Source: Sternotherus odoratus (taxonomy: Eukaryota; Chordata; Testudines; Kinosternidae). Taken from it: DNA of 64,000 nt. The stretch spans positions 247,451,644-247,515,643 of the forward strand of contig JAVMKO010000001.1 in NCBI GenBank assembly GCA_032164245.1, in the 5' to 3' direction. The position numbers were made by a program, and so were the translations under genes. Shown here piece after piece: positions 41,830 to 53,820 of this stretch. How positions within the stretch are numbered: the stretch's first letter is position 1; every line of letters begins with the position of its first letter. The notes under the pieces were generated by a model that was given only the letters and a program-made list of their open reading frames with translations, had not been told where the DNA came from and made no database searches.

Positions 41830-44300
41830 TCCTGAAAAACTGTAACTGTGTAAAGCAAGTTCGGCCCTTCTGGCCGAAGGGAAGTACCTCTTATTTAAGA
41901 AGTGGTAAACGACTTTCGTAAATTTATCAATAGTCTCTTTGGGAAGTAAAAAACGTATACAAAACATGTTACATAAATTGGGAGCATGACAGTGGGCAGA
42001 ATTACATGAGAGAGCTTTAAACGTGAAAATCTCAACAAATACATACCAGGATATGTTGGAATTATTGCAGTAGCAGGGAAAAGATTGGAGAACCATTTCA
42101 CATGCATCCTGGGCAAAGAAGCCAGTGGAATGAAAATATATACACATAGAAAAGAGGCACTTGGAATTGTTTATGGATGCAAGGTTTTCCATAACTACAT
42201 TTATGGTCTGCACATCATTGAAGAAATGGACCACAAACCTCTTATTGCTATTTCAACAAACAGCCTGGAGGATATATCTCCTCACATACCAAGAATGTTT
42301 TTAAGGCTTCAAAATAATGATCTGGAGATTGTATATGTACCAGATAATCACTTAGTATGAAAGAACACATTTGACTTCTTTTTCTTCTCACTTACACTGT
42401 TACAATGAATGGAGATTTAAAATTACTGTAAATGAGAGAGGGTATCAAGCCTCCTTTGAGTATGGAACCAAAATTCACATCTGACACACTTTTTCTATTA
42501 TTAGAAAATGTTTTCAAATGTGAATTTGATTAGACAATTGTGCTATTTCTTTAGTTGCGTAAAAAGGAGTTGCCTAATCGACTAAAGAACTGATTTTGAT
42601 CTCTCTCATAATGATTTAAATCAGTAATAACTCCACTAAAGTCAGAGTTACACGGGTGTCAAATTGATATAAATGAGAGTCAGACTCCAAAACAGATGAG
42701 ATCTTGCCCCCTGTTATAGAAGCTGTCCTATACTGATGGGGAAAAAAATGTTACATTCATCTAGAGTGTGTATCTTTTAAAAAGCAGAACTGCCAGTGAG
42801 TGATGGGATTCTAATGAAAGGTCCAGGAATTATAATGCCTGTCTATGTGTGAAAGTCTATCCTTACATGAATACACAAAGGTCGCTTAGAAACAGAATAA
42901 TGCAAGTGATATGCGATACGAGTCATACACTGGCCTAGCATTCACAGAGATATTGAGGACATGGCTGCTAAATATAATAGCTCTGCACTAAAGAAATTTA
43001 AACCCAAAAGAGATGATGACTATTGGAATCTCCAAGGTCTCCATGGGAAAAATGGGCTAAAAATGTGTTTATGTTACAAAAAAAGACTAAGCAGTTATCA
43101 TGGATTATTGCTCTAATTATCTGAAAGTGGTGTCCTTGGAAAGAACTATGGAACCATGATAAACTGTCATGTTATCAAAAGGCTTCCTAGCTGACAGAAG
43201 ATTCCACAGTGAATTGTGAATGACAATGGGCTTTATTTCAATGGTACTGGATCTGCAAGCAAAATAGCATATTTGCTAAGCAATATGGACTTGAACACAC
43301 AATCTGAAGTCCAAGAGCTCCACAGATTAATGAACTAAATGGGAGTGTGTTTTATGAAAACATTGTTAATAAAAAATATGCATAATCTAGTTTCTTTTCT
43401 GTCCTAACTAAATGTATTGTAAATATAATTGACAGCAACTTCCTTGAAAAATGCAAGTCACCTATAGGACTAGGATGTAATTAACAAATACCTTAATACA
43501 AAATTGGCCTTAAAATGTTGGTAATTAAGTACCATCCACAAATGTCATCTGCAAGCAGGACAAACAAAAGTTATCCTACAGTCTACACTAGAATCTGCAT
43601 CAGGGGTGAAAGTAGCTGAAGCTTCTTACTGGTACGGGGGCTGGACTGGGACCAGCTCTGGCCCCAGGAAGGGGTGGGACCTTGGGCGGAAGGGGTGGGA
43701 GTGGGGGGTCAGAGCCAGCCCCAGCCCCCATACCGGTAAGGGTCTCTGGAAGCTATTTAGAGGGCCCGGGGCTGGGCCGCCGCTACCGCCCCGGGCCCTT
43801 TAAACTGCCACTGAAGCCCCGCTGCAGCCTCTCCCGGGCTCCCGCAGCGGGGGCTCTGGCAGCAATTTAAAGGGCCTGGGGCTCCACCCACTGCTGGGAG
43901 CCTCAGGTCCTTTAAATTGCACCCAGGGAAGCCGATCCGCCCCGGTATGGCACACCGGCTCTTGCTGGTACGCCGTACCGGGGCGTACCGGCTTACTTTC
44001 ACCTCTGATCGGCATATACAAATACACTTCAACATCCCCAGCAAGGTGATACGGTTCAAATAAGATTTACTTGTCAGTACCAAGAAAAAAAACAATAGCC
44101 ATGCAAAAAGTGGATCCAAGACTGGATACGGTATTGAGACATAATAGGAGCTCTCCATCATGCCACAGGGGACTCCTGTTATCAACAGAAGAGTACTTTA
44201 TTATGAAATATGAACTCTGATCACAGAAGTGCTGTAATGATTATTTGGTCCCTATGAACTCCTCCGCCTGAGGAGGACCATCTAGTATACTAAGAGGTTC
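41830..44300 (+). pseudogene. Second Ty3/gypsy fragment (RNase H and integrase)
   Basis: Plus strand. Frame 42085-42360 has THRKEALGIVYGCKVFHNYI, EMDHKPLIAISTNSLEDIS and MFLRLQNNDLEIVYVPDNH, the end of a gypsy RNase H of a different lineage from the minus-strand element. Downstream come ARVIHWPSIHRDIEDM-like sequence (about 42910-42960, integrase N-terminal region) and VNDNGLYFN with FAKQYGLEHT-like remnants (about 43215-43310), which correspond to the D-N-G-P-Q-F strand and following helix. The IN finger is not readable. A hAT MITE splits it at 43601-44007. Heavily decayed. Confidence 0.75.
43601..44007. mobile_element. hAT element (family 6), complete, 407 bp
   Basis: The ends are caggggtgaaagta and tactttcacctctg. 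Flanks are atctgcat (43593-43600) and atcggcat (44008-44015), an 8-bp duplication with one mismatch. The interior has ccggtacggg/ccgtaccggg and ctttaaattgc repeats and no transposase. It lies inside the second gypsy fragment. Confidence 0.9.
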
Positions 44301-44614
44301 TGCCAGTTTTCAGATGGGAAGGACCAGAAAAAACACAAAGCTCAACTGAGTCCAGGGGACAATAAATGAAAAAGGAATGCTGTACTGAATGATAAAACCT
44401 CTTAGGAAACTAGTTATTCTGAAATGCTAATAAAAACTCATTGCTGCCACAGAATGATCCATAAATTCATCTATGAAATGGTCACTAACAATTGTATTGG
44501 TATTCTAGCGATGATTTTAACATTAAGAAAACTACTTTCTAGTAGAAAGTTGTTAGTAGCAAACTATTTCTGTATATTTATTTAACTGATAACAAATGAT
44601 TTCTTCCTAACTAA
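44301..44614. other. Unassigned sequence
   Basis: AT-rich; may be the decayed end of the gypsy fragment. Nothing recognised. Confidence 0.35.
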
Positions 44615-46215
44615 TGCTAAGAACCAGAGCTCCATCTTCTTGTTGTCAGCTGCCTTTGACACTGTTGACTTTGCTCCTATTCTTTCAATCTTGCCTTCTC
44701 TTGTCTGATGTGACTCTGTCCTACCCTGGTTTGCCTCCTAACTCTCTATTTGCTCCTTCAGCATGTCCTTTGGAAAATCCTCATCTCCTCTCCAACTTTC
44801 TGTGGGTGTTCCTCAGGGCTCTATCGTAGGTCCCGGTAATGGGGTTTACAAACCCCATATTGAGCATAGGCAGAAGGGAGAGAACAGTCTTCCCTACTTA
44901 CAGGCTAGCAGGCTAAACACATCCAACACAGCTGCCAATCATGGAGGCATGAACCCACAGCTAGGACGTATAAGGAAAATAAGCTGAGGTATAATGGAAG
45001 GAGAACGGAGAGAGAAGAGCAGACAGAATGGCCAGGGATAGCAGAGGGACAAGAGCTTCATACCTAGCTTCCCCTACACTATGTCTACACTAGCACTTTT
45101 GTGGGTATAACCTATGCCACTCAGGGGTGTGAAAAAACAAACTCCCAAGCAAATTACACCGGCAGAAGCACTGGTTTGTACAGCACTATGTCAGCGGGAG
45201 ATGCTCTCCCGCTGACATAGCTACTGCTGCTCATTGGGGTGGTCTAATTATGTCAGTGGAGGTTACAGAGGAGACAGTGGTGCAGCTGCACTGGTACAGA
45301 ATTGCCGCTGTAAGCTCTCTAGTGTGGATATGTCCTAAGAAACTGATAGGGAGACAAATGAAGACTGCAAGCCCTGGACTTTTAGGTCAAGTTGTTGGAC
45401 TTGGCTGATTAGAGGTCAATAGAGGGAGAAAGTTGGAACCTCTAGAGAAGCTTTCCCCAGACTAACTGACAGTCCCCTTCTCTTCTCCCGCTACACCTTA
45501 ATTTTGGGTAATCTCATCCACAAGCACATATTCAACTACCATCTCTATGCTGATAACTCACAGATCTACTTCTCTATTCCAGATCAAACTCCATCTGTCC
45601 TACCTAAAATCTCAGCCTGTCCCTTTGACATCTCCTCATGGATGTCTCGCTGTCAGCTCAAGATCAACAGGACTGAAACTTAATCTCTCACCTTCCCTAA
45701 GCCCTCCGTGCTACCTCCATTATTCATCAACGTAGACAGCACCACAGCCTGTCTCCCAAAATGGTAAACTCTCTGTAGATCCTCACATGCTAGCTATGTC
45801 TAATTACTGCTGATTCTTTCTACAACACACACATAATATATGGCCTTTTCTATCCACCCACACAGCTAAAACTCTCATCCTGCCTCACATTTTCCCACAT
45901 CTCAATTACTGCAACATCCTTGTATCTGAAATTGACAAATTCAATCTTGTTCTGCTTATATCTGGAATGCTGCTGCAAAGACCTTTATGATCGCCCAATG
46001 CTCTGAGCACATCATCTGTCTTGTTGTAGCCCTCCACTGTCGCCCTTTTCCCTATTGGATCAAACATAAGCTACTTGGCTTCACTTTGGTGGCTCTTCAC
46101 TGCCTATTCACACCTTACCTATCATCTCTCATTCACTACTGTGATGTCGATTGCCTCTCAGATCCGTCCATGAATTCCCCTATGCACCTATCTGCAGCTT
46201 TAGGCACCTAAATAC
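44615..46215 (+). pseudogene. L2 LINE ORF2 remnant, interrupted
   Basis: Plus-strand L2 reverse transcriptase. 44640-44835: LSAAFDTVD, then SVGVPQGSIVGPG. After an insertion (about 44836-45440) it continues HLYADNSQIYFSIPDQTPSV (a YADD-like catalytic site with D to N, so YADN), PKISACPFDISSWMSRCQLK, and VALHCRPFPYWIKHKLLGFT with TPYLSSLIHY near 46030-46140. The order and wording are typical of vertebrate L2. Several stops and frame changes. Confidence 0.85.
44836..45440. mobile_element. Insertion in L2, including a MITE
   Basis: This interval separates two adjoining parts of L2 ORF2. Its core, 45077-45340, is a MITE: ctatgtctacactagca on the left pairs with ctagtgtggatatgtcc on the right (imperfect inverted repeat), and an internal palindrome agcgggagatgctctcccgct-like lies at 45195-45215. 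The termini recall a PIF/Harbinger-type family common in sauropsids. The remainder is unassigned. Confidence 0.55.
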
Positions 46216-46266
46216 CTTGAAATATATGGCCTACTGAGCATTATTTCACAAAATTGGGTTAAATCA
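46216..46266. other. Short unassigned spacer
   Basis: A short stretch between the L2 remnant and the hAT fragment that I cannot place. Confidence 0.3.
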
Positions 46267-46366
46267 GGGGTTCTCAAACTGGGAGCTGAGACTGAACAAA
46301 CTGTCCTGGACCACCAGCGGATTTCCCTGATGGCCGGCGTGACAAAGGGCTGCTGATCCCTGACAT
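46265..46366 (+). mobile_element. Short hAT fragment
   Basis: Starts caggggttctcaaactggga and ends ggctgctgatccctg. The left terminus is hAT-like. The two ends do not pair well and no 8-bp duplication is visible, so this is probably an internally deleted hybrid of two families. Confidence 0.5.
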
Positions 46367-48474
46367 AAACAGTATACTCAGGGGACTGTGCAGCCTGAAA
46401 ATACCCCAGTCAGGATGGAGTGAGTTATGTGTCTCCACTCAAGAGACATGATGGTCAGGGGACCTTGAAGCCTAGTCTGCATGCCAGTGCTGGATCAATA
46501 CAGGTGCAGTTGCCTTAAACTGTGATAGCTACATGCCTCTTTTTCTTGCTTATAAGAATGTCCGATAATTGAACGTGGTGTAGAGATGGATAACTACTTC
46601 CGCTGAGTCATTATCTCAGCTCAGGCGGGGAGCAGTATAAAGGGATTCCAATGTCTCTCAAAGACAGCAAAATAGGAGCAGGAAGAGGTTCCTGCAGGAA
46701 AAACCCTGTGAATTGCTACAGTGAGAAGAAAGCTTAGACTGAGTTTTGTTCTTATTTATAGGGCTGATTGAACCACTCACGCTACTGTGCCCTATTGAAA
46801 TGGGTCTATTGGAATAAGTAACTGTTCAATGTGAATAAGGTTCTATGACCTGTGTTAAGAATAAGAATAACGATAAACCCCAGGAAGGAGTTAAGCTTAA
46901 ACCAGACCTAAACAAGTCCTAGAGGCTTTGATCCTGCAAGTCCAAGTATGTGAGCAATCCTTTCTTCCCGTGTGGATTGTCATTGAAATCAATGGGGCTT
47001 ATAAAACTGTAGAGATGCATGGGAGGAAATTCTGTCCCCATTGAAGTCATTAGCAAAAGTCCCAAGTGCCTTAGCATCAAGAAGCAAAATATCCAACTTT
47101 TTTTAAGAAGTCCAGCTAAATAACTTTGTGTTCAGCAATGCTCCATGCTAGATCTCCTCAGTTGACCTTTATTTATATCTCAAAGGTTGTTATTTTTTTT
47201 GCCTCCATTTTAAACAAAAAGTTAATTTATCCAGGAGGCAAGATGACATTTCAGTTTCCTTAAAGAAAATAGATAACTAGAAAAAGGGAGAAAACATCAT
47301 CTGTTTTTGTAGTATTTTTTTTTTAAAGCAGGATGTTTTAGAAACCTTATCTTAGTAAAACAAATAACCTTCTCCTTGAGCCGTGAACAATAGCAACAAT
47401 AACAAAAAAAGTCCAGCCGCAGACTTAAAATCCTCAGAAAAGAAAAGTCCTTTATAGTCATAGAAAAATATTGTAGAGCTTTAGAAGACAGTCCATGAAG
47501 CCCCAGCCCCTAGTGAATTACAACAAAAAGGAGAATGTCCCAATGGCCAGCTTTAATTATTCTTCATGCAATTGAAAATGCCACTTAAATGTGAAAGACC
47601 TAGACCCTGAATTCGCTATATGTGTTTGATAAAAGATGCATCCATCATTAGTAGTTTATAGGCCATTTCCTCACTGGGATTGAAAAGGAAAGCACAGCTT
47701 GGTTTTCTCTCTCTCTGCATATAAAATCCAGCAAAACTTCTACTTGGGCTGCCCTGGTTGCAGTACTACCTGCCCTGCCTTGCCAATATGCTATAGGAGG
47801 TGATTGTTAGCAGGCAGAAACATGGGGACAGAGTGATCTCATTCTTTCTTCCTTGCTCTTTAAACTCCATTGTTTTAGGGTGATTGACTCCATTTCACAA
47901 AAACCCATTCCCATCTTCTAGATGTGGTTCTTCTTCCAAAAAGAATAGCAAGTTCTCTTCAAACACATGCTTGATTAGTTTCCTTGAAAGTCTGAAACAA
48001 AGGCAGTGAAATTGGACAACTAGGCCACAAATGCCAATATTATCACTTAACTGCAATTTGTTTTTAACTGTATTTATTGAATTCTCAATCTTAGATGCCT
48101 GATTGTGTCCCTGAAATTGATCACAATGCAGGTCATGTAAACATGCTGTATAAAATCCAGTTCACCTTTTAGTCTCCAGCTCCCCACTTCCTTGTGACAC
48201 ATTTCAAGGCTGATAAGTGGAAATAAGCTTTACTATCATATCAACAATGGTGGTTTTGGTTTGGGTTGGAAACTTTTACTAAAAAGAGGTGATCTTTTCC
48301 AATACTTCACAAAACTGTCAAAAAAAGAGTAAAGTTTGTCTGATTCAGCATCTTGCTTCCCCCATAGTTTTATCCTTGACATGATTCTAGAGGGAACTGA
48401 GAGAGTAACATCTTGTAAAATCAAGCTCTAATTGACTTCAGCAGCGCTATGAGGTGGGCCAGGAATGCAGGAAT
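46367..48474. other. Unassigned sequence
   Basis: 46380-46880 has LTR-like composition with a cagtataaagggattcc TATA-like word near 46633, but no ends can be set. The rest is AT-rich without recognised features. Confidence 0.35.
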
Positions 48475-48493
48475 GACCTTAATTCTTACTTAC

Positions 48494-49423
48494 TTACTTA
48501 TGCCCGTCACCCCAATCGGGGTATGGGCCACCAACCACAGATCTCCAGAGTCCTCTATCCTGGGCCATTCTCTCTAGCTGGTTCCAGGTGTAGCCCATTT
48601 TTGTGGTGTCAGCCTGAAGGTCGCATCGCCAGATGTTTCTTGGACGGCCTCTTTTTCGCTTGCCTTGGGGGTTCCACCGCAGTGCCTGTCTGGTGATGTT
48701 GGTTGGCTGTTTGTGTAGTGTGTGTCCTATCCAGCCCCACCTTTTCCTTCTGATTTCTTCCTCTGCTGGGAGTTGACGGGGCCTCTCCAAGAGGTGGATG
48801 TTACTAATGGTGTCTGGCCAGTGGATCTGGAGAATCCTTCTGAGGCAGCTGTTGATGAAGGTCTGGATCTTCCTGGTGGTTGTTTTGGTTGTCCTCCAGG
48901 TTTCAGCTCCATACAGTAGGACTGATTTCACATTGGAGTTGAACAGTCGAATCTTTATTGCCAAAGACAGCTCTCTGGAGCTCCAGATGTTCTTGAGCTG
49001 TAAGAAGGCTGCTCTTGCCTTACCAATCCTTGCTTTGATGTCTGTGTCTGTGCCACCCTGCTGGTCGATGATGCTGCCTAGGTAGGTGAAGGACTGCACT
49101 TCTTCCAGGGGACTTCCATTCAGTGTGACTGGGTCACTGTTAATGGAGTTGATCTTGAGGATCTTGGTCTTGTCCTTGTGGATGTTGAGGCCAACCTGTG
49201 ATGACGTGGCTGCCACTACGTTGGTCTTCTCTTGCATCTGCTGTTTGCTGTGCGAAAGGAGTGCAAGGTCGTCGGCAAAGTCCAGGTCATCGAGCTGGGT
49301 CCACAACGTCCACTGGATTCCATTCCTGCGCTCGTAAGTGGATGTCTTCATAATCCAATCGATGATGAGGAGAAAGAGAAATGGTGACAACAAGCATCCT
49401 TGTCTGACTCCGGTTCGCACCAG
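48494..49423 (-). pseudogene. LINE reverse transcriptase, palm to C-terminus, uninterrupted
   Basis: About 309 codons read without a stop: [31 protein letters not shown] (catalytic FADD), [46 protein letters not shown], and a C-terminal [32 protein letters not shown] basic segment. The wording fits RTE-type LINEs. In a complete element this domain copies the LINE RNA at a nicked target. The open frame extends upstream to an ATG at 49603, but the first 60 residues are the reverse complement of the inverted piece and are not part of the protein. The endonuclease is missing, so the copy is dead on arrival yet little decayed. Confidence 0.9.
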
Positions 49424-49627
49424 GAAGGCGACTGGACCTGACAACATCCCAGCAGAAGCCCTGAAAGCAGACCAGGATGCTTCAGTGGAAATGCTGTACC
49501 CCCTCTTTGAGAAGATATGGGAAGAAAAAGTGATTCCGGCAGACTGGAAAGAGGGATACCTCATCAAAATCCCCAAGAAAAGAGACCTCAGCAACTGTGC
49601 CAACTACAGAGGAATCACACTCCTTTT
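49421..49627 (+). pseudogene. Inverted RT fingers segment of the same LINE
   Basis: Reads [60 protein letters not shown] and YRGITLL on the plus strand without a stop. This belongs immediately N-terminal to the domain on the other strand. It ends at the 11-bp target duplication. Confidence 0.9.
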
Positions 49628-49640
49628 GGGACCTTAATTC

Positions 49641-49869
49641 ATTTGCCTTCATTTACAGAGAAATCTTAAAGGTATTTGGTACTTTCCATGGGCAGTGCAT
49701 CATTATTCCCCAGCCTGCCTGCCTATTAGAAGGCATTGCAAATTGGCAGAGCGATGAGTTTGTATGTTGGGACTCTCTGGTCTTTTTGTGCATCAACTTA
49801 GGAAAGCTGCCAGAGTGTCAGTCAATCAGTATCATTAACAGACCTAATCTCTAGCTTTTTATCATTAGC
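49641..49869. other. Unassigned spacer
   Basis: Flank of the LINE insertion; no feature recognised. Confidence 0.35.
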
Positions 49870-50045
49870 TCTATAAGCAATTCAGTATCATTAGCCCCAT
49901 TTTACAGATAGGGAAACCGAAGAATAGATAGGTGAAGTGACTTATGTAAGGTCACACAGAGGGCCAGTAGCAAAGTAGGGAATAAAACCTAGGTTTTCTG
50001 AGTCCTTGGACAGCGCTCAATCCACTAGGCTATATGGTCCCCCAA
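49870..50045 (-). mobile_element. MIR SINE
   Basis: On the plus strand: ccattttacagatagggaaa, gtgacttatgtaaggtcaca, cagagggccagtagcaaagt, the reverse complement of the MIR core. The tRNA-derived head on the minus strand has an A-box-like tagcctagtggattgagc near 50015-50032. An ancient CORE-SINE once mobilised by L2. Confidence 0.88.
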
Positions 50046-50460
50046 TTATAAATTCTCCAGTATCTCCTGCTTATGCCAATTTTTCTTTCATTGCCTATTA
50101 TGCCCTCAGCTCCTTGTTTGTAGTATTCCACCCTCTCCACACACCTTACTGAATCTTGAGCTCAATCCCCTGCTTACTACACCATGCCTCCTTTTCACAA
50201 TGCTTCCTTATTCCTGGAACAGCCTCCCTGATCCCACATGCCTAACAGATTTAATATATATCTTATATGCCCTCCTAGCTGGTTGTTATCATGTATTATT
50301 TGTTTTAAAATGAGGTGCATAGCACTTTACAAGACATACACTATAAACGGTTTGCTCCAAAGAAATTACAATCTCAAGAAAATGCACACAGGGAAGATAA
50401 CATGCTGAGAGGTGCAGAGAAGGAAGAACTGGAGGCTTAAGAAATATTGTTGTTATTAGC

Positions 50461-50965
50461 TCATTTCTGGAAAAGGCAAGGTAGTCTGTGGATAGGGCAC
50501 TGGACTGAAATGCACGAGAAATATGTTATATTCCCAGTTCTATCAGCAGGGCTGCTGCAGGCACCAGCGCAGAAAGCACATGCCTGGGGTGGCAAACGGC
50601 AGGGGCAGCATTCCGTTTGCTGTAAGGGTGGCAGTGATGCGGCCTTTGGCGCTACGCCTGTGGCAGGTCCACTGAAGCCGCGGGACCCATGGACCTGCTG
50701 CAGGCATGTCACCGAAGACTGCCTGACTGGTGCCCTCACGGCGGCAAAAAATATAGAGCCATCCCTGTCGATCAGTGGCCTGTGTGTGAACTGGGGCAAT
50801 TCACTCCAGCTCTCTGCTTCTGTTTCCCTTCCCACCTATTGTCTAGTTAAATTATAAACTTTTCAGGGCAGAGACTGTCTCCTGCTATGTGTTTGGATAG
50901 TCCCCAGCACAGAGGGGTCATGGCCTTAACTGAAGACTCTAAACACTACCGTAATACAGATAATA
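50461..50965 (+). mobile_element. MIR-like SINE split by a hAT MITE
   Basis: The head ggtagtctgtggatagggca, ctggactg and gttatattcccagttctatc (50480-50546) is followed by the nested MITE. It then continues cagtggcctgtgtgtgaact, ggggcaattcactccagctc, tctgcttctgtttcccttcc and a tail with cagggcagagactgtctcct and ccccagcacagaggggtcat, ending taatacagataataa. The order head, core, tail is that of a MIR-type SINE. Confidence 0.8.
50547..50767. mobile_element. hAT MITE nested in the MIR-like SINE
   Basis: The left end is cagggctgctgcaggcacc and the right end is agagccatccctg. Flanks are tctatcag (50539-50546) and tcgatcag (50768-50775), an 8-bp duplication with one mismatch. The internal gcctggggtggcaaacggca resembles the MITE at 39313-39484. 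Open frames through it on both strands (up to 136 codons) are not genes. Confidence 0.85.
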
Positions 50966-51689
50966 ATTTGTGTTCCTCTTGGAAGAAGGGACTCTTACAG
51001 AGAGATTAAAATGAGGAAAGGATGGTGGCTTGCATGGAAAAGGAATTTGGGCAAGACTGGAAGAAAGATATGATCAGGGAGTTGATGGTGGTGTCGACAG
51101 AACAGAGGCAGTAAAGGCACTTTGGGTGAACTCAGTAAAAGCTGATGGCAGAGATGTAGGCCAGGATGGAGTTGGGAAGAGCGTTTGAAGGCAAAGACAA
51201 GACATTTAAACCTGATACAATGTGCAAATGTGTGGGACAGGACAGTGCAAGGATCAAAGTGGAGATTATATTGATGAAGAAGGTTATTTTAGAGACTGGA
51301 AAAGAGTGATTGTAATAATATAGGAATAGGCCAGGGCAGAGATAAATGGTTCAGCTGCCAGGACAGAGCAGAAGAGAAATATTTTAGAGGGGTTGTGAAA
51401 GAAGCACAGCAGCACAGCCCATGTGTGTGAGGATGAGAACAAGGAGTCAACAAAGACACTCGGTTTGCAAGTTTGGATGAAAGGGAAGATGGTGATAGTG
51501 ACCCGAGTAATGGTGAATGCGGGAGGTGACATTCTATATGTTGGAGGAGCATCATCTAACCCCCATATTCCTCATTTTTATATAACTGTGATATTACATA
51601 TAAAGCATGCCTTCTAAAGTATCAGGGGAAAGGTTATGCTCTGCTGAAAGTAATTTCTCTATAAATATATCTATATCATTAATACATAT
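50966..51689. other. Unassigned; possible ancient repeat
   Basis: The stretch gcagagatgtaggccaggat, ggagttgggaagagcg and following purine-rich sequence to about 51560 has the look of an old dispersed repeat shared by vertebrates, but I cannot name it. No gene recognised. Confidence 0.3.
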
Positions 51690-52670
51690 AAAGTTGTGAG
51701 AATTGTGTTGTATAGTTGCATGAAAACATGCTGTAAATTGGGGAATGCTCCCCAGAGACAACACCAAGGAAAGTAATCAACACCCAGGCAGGGTTTCACA
51801 CAACACATCAACAGCCATTGTCTAGCAAGGGAGCTACAATTCATGAGGCCACAGCAGGGAAATTGCCCAAGTTTTCCTGGAGATTCAGAAATGTCCCCAG
51901 ACATGCCTGGACTCAGCATATGGACTGATGGTAGAAAACAGACAGAGTAGACACCACTGGGCCTTTTTCCTGCCCTGACCTATGCTGCAATCAACAAAGA
52001 CAGTCTGAAGAAGACTAAAGACTCTAACAGAGGAGATTGGCCCAAGTTTAAGAAAAAAACCTATATATTAAGGACTGTAATATCCAGTGGGGTGAGAAGA
52101 ACTGCTTAATCTAGATGTTGCCCAGGCTAATAGGATTGAGAGTTGAGACTGAATGCTTATATTTTATTTCTTTTGGTAACTAACTCTGACTTTTTGCCTA
52201 TCACTTAGTATCACTTAATATCTACCTTTTATAGTCAACAAATCTGTTTTACGGTTTATCTTTACCAGTGAGTTTGCATGAAGTGTGTGGCAAATTTTGC
52301 TCAGGTTTTGCAAAAGCTGGTGTATATCCACTTTCCATTTATGAAGTGGTGAACCAATTAACAATCTGCATTGCCTATCTTGAGTGGTGCAAGATGGTAT
52401 ATTCCTGAGGTACAGTGCTGGGAGCAGGGGGTAATTTTGCTCCGGTACCTTTCTCTGTGTGATTCATCAATGCTTCTGGGAGCATTCATGCAATCTAGCT
52501 GAGTGTAGGGTCTCCACATATGGTTGCATTGATTGATAGCAGTGCCTGGAGGGGCTCACTGATGGTCTCTACCAAGGGATTGTGAGAGACAGCTCAGGCT
52601 GGAGATAGTTCAGGGGGCACAGTGGTCCCATGGTCCCAGGATGCACCCCAGGGTGCATCATAGGAGACTG
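51690..52670 (+). mobile_element. Probable ERV-type solo LTR
   Basis: A U3-like part (51690-52060) leads to cctatatattaaggactgta (TATA-like, near 52060), then a stretch with tatagtcaacaaatctgttt and ggtttatctttaccagtgag typical of the R/U5 of sauropsid LTRs, and a G-rich end. The ends and target duplication are not resolved, and no coding sequence adjoins. Confidence 0.5.
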
Positions 52671-52876
52671 GAGATGTTTAGGAGTCAACAACTGCTTTTT
52701 TTCACCTACTCTTTATCTAATTAACATTTGTACTAAATTAGAAATGTGTGTAGTTACTAAAACTTCAGATTTCAAGTGAAACCCTGAAAGCATCTCAATG
52801 CAAGAGGGCAAAGGGCTTATTGGTATTTGGCAGTAAGTTTCTGGACTGACCAGTTCTGTGAACCCCAAGTGACTAA
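52671..52876. other. Unassigned spacer
   Basis: No feature recognised between the two LTR-like blocks. Confidence 0.3.
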
Positions 52877-53820
52877 TGTCACAACCTGTATCTGAAAGGT
52901 GTCAGGGAAGTTGTCAATAGAAGCCTAATAACATACTGATCAGTAACATTATTGCATGGAGTATGTACAGCAGACAAATTCAAAATTACAAACATATTGG
53001 AAATAATGTTATCAAAGAGTGTCTGCCAGGCAGGGCTAAAGATCCTAGACAAAGGAATGTCACCTGGAAGGAAATCTCTAAGGTACACCAAGAGACAATG
53101 CAAATGCTAATTAAGTAGAAAATAAACAGGACCATCAAGACAGCAGTGAGAGGAGATTGCAGGAAACAGATCAATTTGCATTTTACCAAACACCAGTGGG
53201 GGAAGAAACCATCATGGAATTTCCTTTATCATCACATTGCCTTCCTCACAGCTTGAACAAACTTAGTTTTGAGGGGAGGGGTAATAATTCAAAGAAATAA
53301 TTTTTTAAGATTATAAAGAGAAGGGCAAAGAACTCCAAGTTATCTTTCATTTATGAACACAAAGGAACCAAATATTTTGAACTTTGTGTGAGATCCTGAC
53401 CAGAAGCATGGCCACCCATCTTGCTGGGTGGTAGGCTGGTAATGAAACTACCTTGAAAGACGGTTATAGCTTGTTTTGTTAAGTCTAGAGAAAGTGGTGT
53501 GTTTTTTCATTTGTACCTGCTTGTAACCATTTCTAACGCTATCCTTTGTACTTGAACTCTCTTAAAATCTAATCTCATTTTGTTAATAAACTCATTTTAC
53601 TTGTAATCTAAACCAACTCAGTGCTGTGTTTGATTTAAAGTGGGTGAAAACTCCGTTTAAAGTGCCAAGCTGTTGGGCATTGTATCCGGAAAGGAACAAA
53701 CAAACCTTAATATCTCTCTGGATGGTCCAGGAGAGGACTGGACATTTCAAAACAGGCTTTTGGACAATTCAGGCTGAAGAGATGCTAGGATCAGGCAGTG
53801 ATACAACCCCTTTCTAGCCT
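52877..53820 (+). mobile_element. Solo LTR of the minus-strand gypsy family
   Basis: Starts TGTCACAACCTGTATCTG and resembles the LTR at 32530-33454 in order: gatcagtaacattattgc, caagttatctttcatt, gtgagatcctgacc, ccatcttgctgg, tgcttgtaacc. An AATAAA signal lies at 53583. The right end near 53820 is approximate and no target duplication could be fixed. No internal region is attached. Confidence 0.65.

Larger units (their letters stand above)
48486..49629 (-). mobile_element. RTE-type LINE with 5' inversion and 11-bp TSD
   Basis: Flanked by a perfect 11-bp duplication, gaccttaattc, at 48475-48485 and 49630-49640. From 49420 down to 48486 the minus strand encodes the RT palm, thumb and C-terminus, ending in a (TAAG)n tail. 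From 49421 to 49627 the plus strand encodes the RT fingers ([16 protein letters not shown] ... NYRGITLL). The outer end of the inverted piece is the 3'-proximal side and the sequence between ITLL and VRTGVRQ is missing. That is the outcome expected from twin priming during target-primed reverse transcription. Confidence 0.92.

Noticed and set aside
49426..49603. N-terminal 60 residues of the minus-strand LINE frame as a real protein part
   Set aside because: They are the reverse complement of the inverted RT fingers segment.
52877..53820. A gene 3' end from the AATAAA at 53583
   Set aside because: The block resembles the LTR of the gypsy element at 32530-33454, which explains the signal.
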